DNA of 64,000 nt. Source: Helichrysum umbraculigerum (taxonomy: Eukaryota > Streptophyta > Magnoliopsida > Asterales > Asteraceae). The position numbers were made by a program, and so were the translations under genes. The notes under the pieces were generated by a model. The model was not told the DNA's origin. It ran no database searches and saw only the letters and a program-made list of their open reading frames with translations. Shown here piece by piece: positions 36,901 to 48,056 of the stretch. Where the stretch lies: the NCBI GenBank assembly GCA_949592205.1, contig CATIUR010000004.1, forward strand, positions 10,214,001 to 10,278,000, in the 5' to 3' direction. Position 1 is the stretch's first letter. Each line of letters begins with the position of its first letter.

Positions 36901-38935
36901 TCTTTCTAACCTACATTTTATTTTATCTGTTTGACTCTTTTAAAATTAAACATATCCCGAATTGGATATGAGTAGAAATCGAGACCTCTACAAAAGTTTA
37001 TTAACTTTTTCATTATTGTAACAATAATCAGGTTGCAATTTATCCTGGTAACGTTCTCACGTTGCAAATGTCCAAGCCTCCCCAGTTTCGGTACAAGAGT
37101 GGACAATACATGTTTGTCCAATGCCCAGTTGTATCTCCATTTGAATGGTAATTAGCGACTTCTATGAAAGCTTTAACATAAAAATGATGGTCTAATAGTT
37201 ACTTATTATGCCATAAAATACATTTCTATGTAGGCATCCGTTTTCAATCACTTCTGCTCCAGACGATGATTATCTAGCCATACACATAAGGCAGCTAGGT
37301 GATTGGACACAAGAATTAAAAAGGGTATTCTCAGAGGTCTGTGAACCACCTATGGCTGGTAAAAGTGGACTGCTCAGAGCCGATGAAACTACCAAAGCAA
37401 CGTATGTATTCATTTAGCTACCCTACTTTATAACAACAACAGCTGCCAAAATGGAGGGGTCGGTGGGTTGGCTAATGGTTCAAAACTGGTAGTTTTTGGT
37501 ACTGCAGAAACGAGTCGGGTTGGACTGACACAAAAACACATGTATGTTCACCTTTTTGAAAATTTAGAAATAATGAGTTAATTATGATTACAAGATAATC
37601 CAAATCTTAATAAAAATGATTAAGGGAGTTATATGCATTGAAATTAGACTTCTGAAAATCTGGGTTATTTTTTTTAGTTGACCCTTTTTAAATAAAACAA
37701 TTTTTTTTTTTGTGCCTCAGTAAAGTGATCAATCGCCCCTAATTACCACATAAACGGGTCACATATGTGTTTGATTTTGTATATCATTTACTTGTTATCA
37801 GCTTGCCGAGACTGTTGATTGACGGGCCATATGGCGCTCCAGCACAAGACTACCGTAAATACGATGTTCTCTTGCTTGTTGGACTTGGCATAGGAGCAAC
37901 ACCTTTTATTAGTATTCTTAAGGATCTGTTAAACAACATTGTTAAAATGGAAGAGCTAGAAGTAAGTTACTAATTAAATTTTATGTACAACTTATGTCTT
38001 TTTAAGTATCGATTCTTAAGAAATGATTTTGTACTAGGATTCAACATCGGGTCATAGTAGACGGTCGGATCAGAGTTCTGGTAGCGCTGACTCATCCTCT
38101 CATGGTAAAGTTTCTCCAAGAAAGAAGAAAATTTTGAGGACAACTAATGCTTACTTTTATTGGGTAACTAGAGAACAAGGTTCATTTGATTGGTTCAAAG
38201 GGGTCATGAATGAAGTTGCTGAACTTGATCAACGGGTATGTATAGAACAAAATCTTTCATTATACTGGAGTAAAAAAATTAATTATATCTCCAAACAATT
38301 CATGAATATGGGTTATGTGCAGGGTGTCATAGAGATGCATAATTATCTAACCAGTGTGTATGAAGAAGGCGATGCTCGATCAGCTCTCATCACCATGGTA
38401 CAAGCTCTTAATCATGCCAAAAATGGTGTTGACATTGTCTCTGGCACACGGGTAAGATGTCATTTACATACAATACTTTGATCCTATCATAAACTATCCT
38501 TGCGTAGAATTTTCCTTATCGGGTCGTTGAGTCAGTCTGCATTGCCTTACGCATATTGTTCTTGGAGCGAGGCATGTGGACTAGTTAACGCTGCCGTTTA
38601 TCACTGTTTTATGGGAGTTATCATTAGACAGTATCATTTAAAAGTTCAATTCTCAGGTGAGAACGCATTTTGCTAGACCAAATTGGAAGAAAGTTTTCTC
38701 CAAAACTTGTACAAAACATGCCGGTGCTAGGATAGGTAAGTTAACTGATATAGCTTTGAACTTTCGATATCATTATTATTTTGTAATATAAAGTTGAAGT
38801 GATTGTGAGTACTTTTTGAGCACAGGTGTGTTCTATTGTGGTGCACCAGTACTAGCCAAAGAATTGAGTAACCTATGTCATGAGTTTAACCAAAAGGGTT
38901 CAACCAAATTTGAATTCCACAAGGAGCAGTTTTAA
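30208..38935 (+). CDS. RBOHF: Respiratory burst oxidase, RBOHF-like NADPH oxidase
   Basis: A plasma-membrane enzyme passing electrons from cytosolic NADPH through FAD and two haems to apoplastic oxygen, making superoxide. Exons: 30208-30850, 30997-31156, 31250-31298, 32462-32575, 35278-35700, 36042-36428, 36515-36610, 37032-37147, 37234-37401, 37802-37961, 38038-38235, 38323-38451, 38657-38735, 38826-38935. All are GT-AG, the phases agree, and they give 943 aa, the usual RBOHF length. The regulatory N-terminus has a Gly9 run near residue 140, ALKGLRFIS, and an EF-hand loop [12 protein letters not shown] near residue 270. Membrane helices and the haem region follow ([24 protein letters not shown]). 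The FAD motif is HPFSIT near 664. NADPH motifs are DGPYGAP and [11 protein letters not shown]. The C-terminus is FEFHKEQF. Sequence blocks fit the RBOHF clade better than RBOHD or RBOHE. No lesion was seen. Intron 4 (2.7 kb) holds MITEs. Confidence 0.95.
33258..33430. mobile_element. Putative hAT-like MITE in RBOHF intron 4
   Basis: The left arm GCATTGTTTGGTAACAAAAT and the inverted right arm AGGGTGTGTTTGGCAACAAA are similar. The interior has inverted GGATTC/GAATCC and AATCCCC repeats. The TSD was not resolved. Confidence 0.5.
33733..33862. mobile_element. 130-bp foldback MITE in RBOHF intron 4
   Basis: Nearly the whole element is an inverted repeat: about 50 bp from GATCCTTACACCACC to GTGCTTTACAG is mirrored almost exactly after a 17-bp loop. 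The 11-bp direct repeat CTTTATTATTT flanks it (33722-33732 and 33863-33873), consistent with a 9-11 bp TSD of MULE type. Confidence 0.85.
33876..33927. repeat. (ATA)n microsatellite
   Basis: About 17 ATA/AAT units immediately downstream of the MITE's right TSD. Confidence 0.95.
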
Positions 38936-41227
38936 GGTGGTTATTAAGTACACCAACCACCAATGTACATGTACAGCTATAGATAAAGAAAGATGGACAA
39001 TTTTGTTTCATGGTAGACATAAGAGAATGAGAATCCTTTGTTGATGAGATGACATACACCAAGTTAGAAATAAGGGAATTGTCTTGTGTGGGTACCATAC
39101 ATGTGGCAAGAATCGAGAGGCGACAGTTGGCGTGATGTGAGTGGTGGGATCCACCACCACCATCCATCTAGAAGGTTGGCATTTGGAGGGGGCAACAGAG
39201 GTAGAAGTAGGACAGCTATATATTGGATGGATATATATGAATATATGATTCTTCTAAGGGTTGATTGTATTTGTAGTTGATGTAGTGATGAATAGGACTC
39301 CCACCTTGAATTGCTGCTATTGACTTCTTTTTGATTTTTTTTATACACTCATGTACACAAACATTTCTGTACTTTGATCATATAATTGTATTTAAAAGAT
39401 CATTATATCAGAAATATATATCTTAAAAGTACTATGTTGGAGTTTATAATTTAAAGATGATTGTAAATCTTGCAGAAGTATGACTGAAATAACACACAGA
39501 ACAATAGATCAAAAGGGACTTGCTTATGTTTAAGAAATGCCAAATGTCAACTTTAACATTGTAGTATTATTTTAATTAAATATTACTATATTGAAAGTTT
39601 CATGTTATTTGAGGCTAGAGGCTAAATGTGATTTTAATTGAGATTAATTTTAAAACTTAGTTATAAAAAGATGCTAATATAACTGAGAAATTTGTGTCTG
39701 TTGTTAATTGAACCAAAAGTCTAGTCTGCTAGAAACTAGAAAGATGCTGATAGCCTGATATAACTGAGAATTTTTTCACTTAAAGTTTGGGTTTTTAAGA
39801 TGGTCCAGAAGTCCAGTATAGATTAAACGCTCCATATCTGAAGTAACAGATTTTCCAAGACTATAAGGCCCAACCCAGATTAATTTGGGCTGAAACTATA
39901 AAGCTGCCCAAGTGCCCAGTGACCTTGGGGGCTTTTATGACTAAAATTTAAGTTTGGGTTGTAAAAGACACTAACCAGGCCAACATATATTAATGTTTGG
40001 TTGATCATTTTTTGTCTAAGATGATGCAAGTGTCTAAGTAGTTGATAAATTTTGTAGCACTTAAAAAAGAACTGATAGTTAAAAAGGGTTAGAATGTCCT
40101 TTCTAGCCACTTTATTAGTAGTATTTTTTATAATCATAATAAGCTAATTATATGATTCTTATATAATATTAGATAACTTATATGCATCCAAACATTTAGG
40201 TTGCGTTTGATTCGCATAATGTTTTTATAAAATTGGAACTCATTAAATAAATTAAATTACCACATAATGTGAATTCCTTTTAGCAAAGAAATTTGGTCAC
40301 CTACAATTAAATTCAATTCATTCTTGCATCAAACACCATTATATGAATTGAGATTCTAACTCTGTCGAATTTTAATCGAATTTCGTGAATCGAATTTTTA
40401 TCGAATTCCGCAAATCAAAGTCAGATTTAAAGAATTGTTTTATTTGATTATCACTATAGAATTACATCAAATTACTTACCCATACAACTTATTTGTTAAT
40501 GTACACGTAGAATATTTATGTCGTATATGGTATTCAATATTAGTATAATGTACAAACTATCATTCTAATTGTAATAAGAAAGATATGAGTAATATGTTAT
40601 ACAAATGTGAATCACACAATAAAGTAATCATAAATAAATTAAATATATTATATGTCGACACTTATTATGCCCGCAAGTTAAGCTAAGAATATTCAAGTTG
40701 ATTCAATAAGAGATCTACTGTCACATAATGACTTTTTTAGATAAAAATAAAATAAAAATATAAAATAAAAGTAGAGTAATAAAAAGTGAGGTGGTGGGAG
40801 GGAGGGTGGAAGGCACGTGAGAGAAACCCATAAAGTTGGGGCGATGGGGATGGGGATTGTGATAGCAACTTTGAGGAGACAAACTTGTCCCCATTTACAT
40901 CATTTCCACTAACTTCGATCCGATATAATTTTTTTATAAGATAAAAATATTGATAAATTGACATTCATATAAATGTTTGTATATCTTCAGAACATTATCA
41001 TCATAACAATGATAAAATAAACGAACATATGGTACAAAGGGTGGAGTTAAAGTTTGAGGTGTAAGAGTTTTGTTGGAGTTCTGAGTTGTAAATACTAAAT
41101 ACTAAGATTTTAGTAGTATATATGATAACGATAAGATATGTTATAGATAGATAACGTACAATTGCTATGAATTATAATTCCGTTACATACATATCATAGA
41201 AATTGAATAATTTGATAGAAACGATAA
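38936..41227. other. RBOHF 3' UTR and intergenic DNA
   Basis: The 3' UTR probably runs to about 39400. A weak MITE candidate lies at about 40199-40337 (GCGTTTGATTCGCA and the inverted GGTGTTTGATGCAAG). No gene was recognised. Confidence 0.4.
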
Positions 41228-41446
41228 GGGTTTTGCTAACGTGTGCCCCGTGACACATGTTAAATGGGTATTTAATGAACCTGTAATTTCCTTAAATAAC
41301 ACAATTTGTAACTAATATATGCATAAAAAAAGAAAATATTAGATTGAATTAATGAGTATTTAATGTAAAAATTAATAATTAAGGAAAAATTAACTTCATT
41401 AAATGCCCTATAACGTGTGTCATGAGGGCATACGTTAACAAAACCC
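41228..41446. mobile_element. MITE with about 45-bp TIRs
   Basis: The left arm GGGTTTTGCTAACGTGTGCC and the inverted right arm GGGTTTTGTTAACGTATGCC continue with CATGACAC/GTGACACATG and CATTTAATGA motifs in both arms. Flanks ACGATAA and ATGATAA are similar, but the TSD length is uncertain. Confidence 0.7.
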
Positions 41447-42084
41447 GTATGATAAATGTAAGATATCGTTCAATAATTTTATAGTGCACAATAACCCCGT
41501 GTAAATAGATATTATAATAATTGGTTGTTAACAAGTGGACATATGTGGTACTCTATTCTAGCCTTCTAGCCTTCTAGGTGATGTCAACTTTTTAGTGATG
41601 ATGATTCATTAATTTGAATTACTATTACTAATCATTATAACCATTTCTTAATTATTAATGTTCTACTGTATAATGTATACGGAGTAGTATTTATATTTAT
41701 TATTATTTATTATATTATGATCATGGATTCATGGTATGGTATGGTTTGACTTGTCATGTGTTTACAAATTAATCGTATACTCCTATAGCATGATAACTAT
41801 TACTACGTAGTACTCCGTAATATCTTAAATGATATGGCTCACCTACTAAAGAAGCAACTGGAAATTGATTATTTTATTTCAATTGAATAACTTCAATTTC
41901 AGTTAGGTATCTTCAAAACAGATGTTTCATCATTTACATATCAAAGTTATTTTCTTTTTTAAGGCAAAGCAAATGATATATATAAAACTCAACATGGGGA
42001 AGAATACAAAGCAAGAAATTAAGTTCTCACGACACGGATAAATTAGACAGCCAAGCGATACATAAACTTATCTGACTATCAATT

Positions 42085-42231
42085 TTTTTTTAGAAAGACA
42101 ATTCTACAATTTAACATACCCCACGTAATATCACATGAATATATACATGCCTACCATGAGACTTGAACCCACAACCTTTTGGTTGAAGGGTTCTCCACAT
42201 ACTGCTAAACCGCTAAGCCAAAGGCCCTTTG
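42085..42231 (-). mobile_element. tRNA-derived SINE with a 17-bp TSD
   Basis: The minus strand reads TGGCTTAGCGGTTTAGCAG (A-box region) and GGGTTCAAGTCTC (B box), ending in an A-run (T-run at 42085-42091 on plus). The flanks are TTATCTGACTATCAATT (42068-42084) and TTATCTGACTACCAATT (42232-42248), a 17-bp TSD with one change. Confidence 0.85.
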
Positions 42232-42248
42232 TTATCTGACTACCAATT

Positions 42249-43082
42249 AACTTATACATGAAGCTAGTTTACCATATCATCAATCAAAGATATATAAATA
42301 ACACTTTATGTATCAATCAAATAATAAATAAAATATGTTATTACACTAGACGGCAAATGCTCCACATTTTTCAATCTTTGACCATTACGTGCATTCGACC
42401 CTTAGATGCTAAGTTTTCTTCAAAGTCGTTGAAAACTTGAAATTAATGAGATGAACCGTGTTTTGTCTTTTTTTCTTCATTATTTTGTTTTTCTATTTCT
42501 AAACAAACGGAATCTATCTATAAGTAGCTACATCTATGCATTACAGATAAAAGGGATCTCACCCCGACAAATTTTATATATCAACAAATAGACGTTACGA
42601 TACAAGAGATTTGAAATACCACGTAAAACCTAATCTAACGCAAGCATGCAAGATTAAGTGTATATGTATGATAGACCAAAGAACACTTAACGCAACTCAA
42701 ACAAATTGAGGCATTTTGATCAACAAATAATCCAAAACCTAACTTTGCGGGGTCTAAATAATTTGTGGTTCATAATAAAAAGGTAGTTAAATTAAATAAT
42801 TGAAACAGAAATGAAAGCCCGTTATCCTCCCTCGCCAGTGGATGGTCTAGATGGCTGCCACGTGTAACTCCAATGTGCAATATAGTCTTTGTGAACCCGT
42901 TATTTAACGACGTGCCTACACCGTTCGTTAATGTCGACACGTATATTATTGATTGGTTTAGAGACGAAAAAACAACTAATTCGGCCAATATTTTGTACCT
43001 AATAAACAATATATTCATATTCATTCATTGTCTCACGACAATTTTATGAAAGAGATGTTTACATATTAAGAAGAAAAACATT

Positions 43083-43086
<4 letters not shown>
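42249..43086. other. Intergenic DNA, no supported gene
   Basis: A minus-strand frame at 42770-43024 contains SLNNGFTKTILHIGVTRGSH, which I could not place. It lacks other coding evidence. Confidence 0.4.

Positions 43087-43135
<49 letters not shown>
43087..43135. repeat. (TA)n microsatellite
   Basis: About 24 uninterrupted TA units. Confidence 0.97.
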
Positions 43136-43139
<4 letters not shown>

Positions 43140-44847
43140 ATTTGAGATCAGAGGGGAATGAGGTTTAAAGAGGGCAAGAAGGGCAAGGGAATCTCAACCA
43201 TCTATTCCCTTCATCAATGGTCCAGATTAAGCCAACTCACGCGGGGTCTTTTTTGCAAATAGTTTTAGACGGAGGGACTTATTTGCAATTTATATAAGTT
43301 AGAAAGATGGGGCACTTCTTTGGGCAGCCATTTACTCCATTCATCTTCTCACCTTTCACAAAAATACACACACAATCTTTAATTTTCTCTCTCTCTCTCT
43401 CTCTCTCTTCACAAAACACACAAACCCATACACCAACAAACCACCACCACCACCACCTCCTTCACCACCGCCGCCACCTACTTCGCCGTCATCGCCGTTT
43501 CACCACCGTCATCGCAGCTCGACGACCGTCACCGTCGCTCGACGACCGTCGCGCCACCACCGTCACCGTCGTCATGTTCGTAACCGGAGAAAAGAAACGT
43601 ATAGAAACGAGCGTTTTTGTTGCCGGAGAGTTGGGATGTGAACCACCACCATTGGTGAACCGGCATCCACCGGACGTAACCAACCGTGATGTTCTCCATC
43701 TTTCCGGCCACTCCATCGCCTCTCCACCGCCACCACCACCACCACTTACTTCATCATCTTAAAAACACCACCACTTTGTAAAAATATTTAGATCTAAGAG
43801 TAATAGATCTGAAAATTCGTAGATCTATACATAAAAAGTAGATCTAAAAAGTAGATAAAAAGTAGATCTAAAAAGTAGATATACTTTTTAGATATAGATA
43901 TACTTTTTAGATCTGAAAAAATCGAATGCATCTTGCATTTTTCTACTGCATCTTGCGTTACTACACCGTACGTTCAATTAATGTATATTTGTAGTATTAC
44001 TTACTTACTGCATCTTATGTTCTTTTAAAACTTTTATGTGTTTGTAAACTTTACTTTTTTATTTTTAAATTTATAAAGTTAGTATTACTTATTTACTGCA
44101 TGATGTATATTAGTTACTGCATCTTATGATTTTTAGCGATTTTATGTTTTTTTACAACTTTTATTTTATTTTTACATTGAAAACTTGTTAATACTTTTTT
44201 ACTACATCTTGTATATTGTTACCGCATCTTATGTTGTTTTAGCTTTTTTATGTGTTGAAATAAAAGAACTACTTATACTTATTTTAGTGTATCTTATGTA
44301 AATCTTGGTTTTGTTCTTGATCTAAAAAATTAATATTACATGTTTACTACATCTTGTATATTGTTATTGCATCTTATGTTGTTTCATCTTTTTATGTGTT
44401 GAAATAAAAAAATTGTTTATACTTAATTTACTACATCTTATGTAAATCTTGGTTTTATTCTTGAATCTAAAAAATTAATATTACATATTTACTGCATCTT
44501 GTATATTATCAATGCATCTTATGTTCTTTTAGCATTTTATGTGTTCAAATAAATATAACTACTTATACTTATTTACTGCATCTTATGTAAATCTCTGTTT
44601 TATTATTGAATCTGAAAAATTAATATTACATATTTACTGCATCTTGTATATTTTTACTGCATCTTATCTGTTTTAGCGTTTTTGACAGAATTGTTAATAT
44701 TAGAAGTTTTTTTATTAAATAATTTTTTTTGACAATTTTTGAACAAATTTTCGGGCAGATTTTTGGGCAGGTCCAAAACTTTGTTATAATTGCAAAATAG
44801 TCACTGCCCTCCCTTCCCCCTCCACCTTTTGTTCTTCTCTGATCTGG
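43140..44847. mobile_element. Possible insertion bounded by TA microsatellites
   Basis: Both sides are (TA)n tracts (43087-43135 and about 44848-44869). The left end contains AGATCAGAG followed by purine-rich sequence. The inverted right end contains the same AGATCAGAG and purine-rich sequence. This suggests a small TIR element targeting TA repeats. The left half has a CT-rich stretch and a His/Pro-rich 151-codon frame (43307-43762) of low complexity, unlikely to be a real protein. The right half is a tandem repeat. Confidence 0.35.
44185..44650. repeat. 145-bp tandem repeat, about three copies
   Basis: TAATATTACA followed by a TACTGCATCTTGTATATT-type segment recurs at 44331, 44476 and 44621, exactly 145 bp apart. 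Each unit has several ACTGCATCTTATG-like submotifs. Diverged single motifs continue upstream to about 43920. Confidence 0.85.
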
Positions 44848-44903
44848 ACCATATATATATATATATATGTTTTGATGAAGCACTTGTATTACAAAGTTCT
44901 ATA

Positions 44904-45143
44904 CTCCCTCACTCATATATGTTCAAATACTTTCTATGTTACAAAAAGATTGTTCACTCGAAAAAAATAACTACTAAATATCATTAAATTCTCATTTTAC
45001 CTTCGTTTATTACTCTCAAACATTTAATTCAAACCAATTTTCAGTCAAACTTTTTTAAATACAAGGGAAAAAATGACATCTCATCAATCTATTATAATAC
45101 AAAGAAAATTTGTTTAGAGGCATTATTTTTGAAACGGAGGGAG
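44904..45143. mobile_element. Stowaway-type (Tc1/mariner) MITE (240 bp)
   Basis: It begins CTCCCTC and ends GAAACGGAGGGAG, the canonical Stowaway terminus (inverted CTCCCTCCGTTTC). TA dinucleotides flank both ends (44902-44903 and 45144-45145). The AT-rich interior has no ORF. Confidence 0.85.
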
Positions 45144-45222
45144 TAGTAAATTTTGACATTTACACTTTTAAGAATAAATATGTTTTTCTTTCTAGAATCT
45201 TATCTTATATATTATCATATAT

Positions 45223-45838
45223 GAGAAGAGTTCAATTGAGACCATTTATTTTGTGTGAGAATGGGGGAACCAATCACAATACGCCATGTGTCATTTTTTT
45301 CTCTTTCATCCACGTTTTTAAAAATTAAATATCTCACAAACGACAAGTCGAAAAATCATGAAAATTGCACCATATTTTTCAGCGTTTTATCATCTTCGAT
45401 TTGCCGTCCATCAAGGCATACTTCCGACGAACTTTTTTTTTTTTTTTGTTGTGGGTTTTACATATTAGTAACACATGTGTTAGTGATTGATTATACATTT
45501 GATTTAGGGTTTAGGGTTAGGGTTTAGAGTTAGGGTTTAGCAGGGTTTAGTGTTAGGGTTTAACAGGGTTTAGTGTTAGGGTTTAGTAGGGTTTAGGGTT
45601 TTATAAAGCGTTTATGGTTTAAGGTTTGGGGTTTAGGGGTTAGGGGTTAGGGTTGGGAGTTTGGGGTTTCGGGACGACGAAACCCCAAACTCCCAACCCT
45701 AAACCCTAACCCCTAAACCCTAAACGCAACATTGTAACACACGTGTTAGTAATGTGAAACCCACTAAAAATCATGAAGAAAAAAAAAACTCGTCGAAAGT
45801 ATGCCTTAATGGACGGCAAATCGAAGAGGATCAAACGC
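45223..45838. mobile_element. Left part of a MULE-like foldback element, cut by an LTR retrotransposon
   Basis: The left arm (45223-45440) is clearly related to the arm of the element at 26904: GAGAATGGGGGAACCAATCAC, AAAATTGCACCATA, TTTTTCAGCGTTTTAT and CGATTTGCC recur. The start of the inverted right arm is seen at 45785-45838 (CGTCGAAAGTATGCCTTAAT, GACGGCAAATCGAAGAGG). It stops at the TG of the LTR at 45839. The rest of the right arm was not found after the retrotransposon. Confidence 0.75.
45500..45725. repeat. Degenerate telomere-like TTTAGGG repeats with an inverted copy
   Basis: The spacer of the MULE carries many TTTAGGG/TTAGGGTTTAG units, then at about 45660-45680 turns over into the complementary strand (CCCTAAACCCTAACCCC). 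The two halves can pair. This is interstitial, not a chromosome end. Confidence 0.8.
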
Positions 45839-47885
45839 TGTAACATCCCCAAATCGGGCCTAGGAGAAAAGTTATTTTCTCTAAATTATTTATGCAATTT
45901 AAATTATTACCTGAGTTTGATTGTAAATTTAATATGTAAGTGAGCCTCAGGAAATATTGTGACTAGTGAAATATTATTTGTTTTATATAATTTTAGGTAA
46001 CAGTAAAATAAAATAATTTTCGCGCAATTGAAATTTAGGTTCCAGACAATAGATTTAGGACGGGTATAATATTTCACTGTATTTGAGTTAGGTTGTAATA
46101 TTGGTCGACCTTCATTTCCTTCATTTCCTGATTTTTGGTTAGAAACCTCCAAGAACACACACACACTCATAAACCAATTTCAAATCTGAATGTGATCAAA
46201 AATTGGAGCTGTGAATTTGTTAAAGCAACTGAATTCATCATCTTCTTCTTCTTCTTCATGTTCATCTAGTTTTCTCCATTTCCATTGTAAGTATTTATTT
46301 TGTGTTCTTAAACTCAATTGGTGAAATTAAGTAGAAAACTTATGCATGTATGATCAATGGTGCTGGAATGGATTGTAGTTACTGAAATTAACATCATCAT
46401 CTTCTTGTTCTTGACTTAAATGCAAATTTCTTAGGTTTCTAGTATAAAAGTGGGTTTTGGTTTGAATTAGATTGGAAGATTAATGCATGTTAGTAATTAG
46501 AATTTGGATGATGTTTGTTTGTTGTTAATACATATTATTACATGTTATGTAAGGTTATTTGCTGGTAAAAAATAGTACATTTCAATGGCATTTGGTAAAA
46601 TTGGATTGTAGTTCGTAGTTGTAAGTTGCAGGTCTGATTGGAGCTGGAAAGCATACAAACGCGATCCCACCACTTGACCAGGATCGCGTTCCTCAGTTAT
46701 AAACTGGGTTCTTCGCAATTTAGACTATTAAACGCGATCCTAGCCTCGAACCCGGATCGCGTTCATCAGTGTTATTTTGGCTCAGCAAATTTTGAACTAT
46801 GGAACGCGATCCCAAACCCCTAACCGGATCGCGTTGCTTAGTGTTATTTGGTAACCGAAAGTTTTCTTCTTGGGAACGCGATCCCACCACCTTTAGCTGG
46901 ATCGCGTTTGTCCTTGTAATTTTGAAGAATTTGATATTTTGTGAACTTATGTGAATCTAACACTTATATTGTTTAGTTATCGATATTTCTTGATTATCAA
47001 TGTATGTAATTAAGTATAGTCATAATTAAATTTTGAGACAAGTTATTAACTTGTGTTTTTATTGTGTTTACAGAGACACCGAAGACTCAATAAAATAAGA
47101 CTTTTGAGTTTGGAGACCGAAACTGACAGGTGAGTGGACTGGTTCTCACAATTTAATCTTGGTGTTAACAGTTAGTTGCATCAATTTTTAAGTTGCTTGT
47201 ATTGACTGATTTATCATTACGATAATGATAGGATTGTTGATTAAAGTTGTGGTTTGATAGATTGATTGTTTGCTAGTGAATAATTCCATGATAGGTTGGA
47301 ATGATAGAGGTCAATTTTGGGTTTAGTTGCTATAGGTTAATCCTTATGGGTCGGATGAACATTCGTTGTGAATTAATCCATATTGGTTAAAGATAGCAAT
47401 AAACTATCGGTAAAAATCTCTGTATTGGCCTGCAGTTGATTATTAAGTGTTCTTGGAGTGCCACCGCGGACTGAGGGTATCTCAAGAACCACCGATCCTC
47501 TGTTTGATTGTTTATTTAGATGATTGTTGTGAATTGATTGTTATACTAAGTTAGATTGTTAGATTTAGTTCATTCACTTAGCTTTGTGCTAATTCCCCAC
47601 CTACTCTTGCAGGTTAACTTTTGAGATATGATTAGGCAATGGTGTTGTTTTGAAGAAATGTTTGACAATGGGAACTCTGATCGTTTTGGATAAATCATGT
47701 TTGTTAACATAACACCCAGTTATTGTATTAGCGTTGTAATTATACTTAATACTTATAAACTTGTAATGTTTTGGTATGACTAAATGTCGTATATATAATG
47801 TTATATCTATCTTGGTATGAATGGGATTTACGCTTCCGAAATAAAAAAAAAAAAAAAAAAATGTCTTAAAACTTGGGGTGTTATA
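45839..47885 (+). repeat. 5' LTR
   Basis: Runs from TGTAACATCCCC to GGGGTGTTATA. It contains four AACGCGATCC/GGATCGCGTT hairpins (46658-46908) and an A-run near the 3' end. The last base is set by termini symmetry; identity with the 3' LTR continues three further bases (AGT). Confidence 0.9.
46658..46908. repeat. Four AACGCGATCC ... GGATCGCGTT hairpins
   Basis: Stem pairs at 46658/46681, 46731/46754, 46803/46826 and 46875/46899, each with 13-14 bp loops and 72-73 bp spacing. All are repeated in the 3' LTR, where one stem has a C to T change (53625 region). Confidence 0.95.
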
Positions 47886-47888
47886 AGT

Positions 47889-47900
47889 TGGTATCAGAGC
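47889..47900 (+). other. Primer binding site, tRNA-iMet
   Basis: TGGTATCAGAGC, three bases after the 5' LTR, is complementary to the 3' end of plant initiator methionine tRNA. Confidence 0.95.
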
Positions 47901-48056
47901 GTAAGTTTAGGTGAATTGAATATTTAAAGTGTTCAATCCTAAACTTAGTCATGTTGGTCAAACATTTCTTGTGGTGGGGATTAGTTATGATAGTTGATTT
48001 GGTTAGTTGCTAGTACTAACAATTAACGAATGTTGAGATGTGATGTGATGACAGGT

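Noticed and set aside
43307..43762. 151-codon ORF rich in His, Pro and Thr
   Set aside because: Low-complexity CT/CAC-rich DNA, no domain, with competing frames on the other strand; probably not a gene.
45500..45725. Telomere or chromosome end
   Set aside because: Repeats are degenerate, short, inverted on themselves and enclosed in a transposon, with ordinary DNA on both sides.
45907..46170. Small minus-strand ORF, repeated at 52801
   Set aside because: The same frame in both LTRs; a repeat shadow without coding features.
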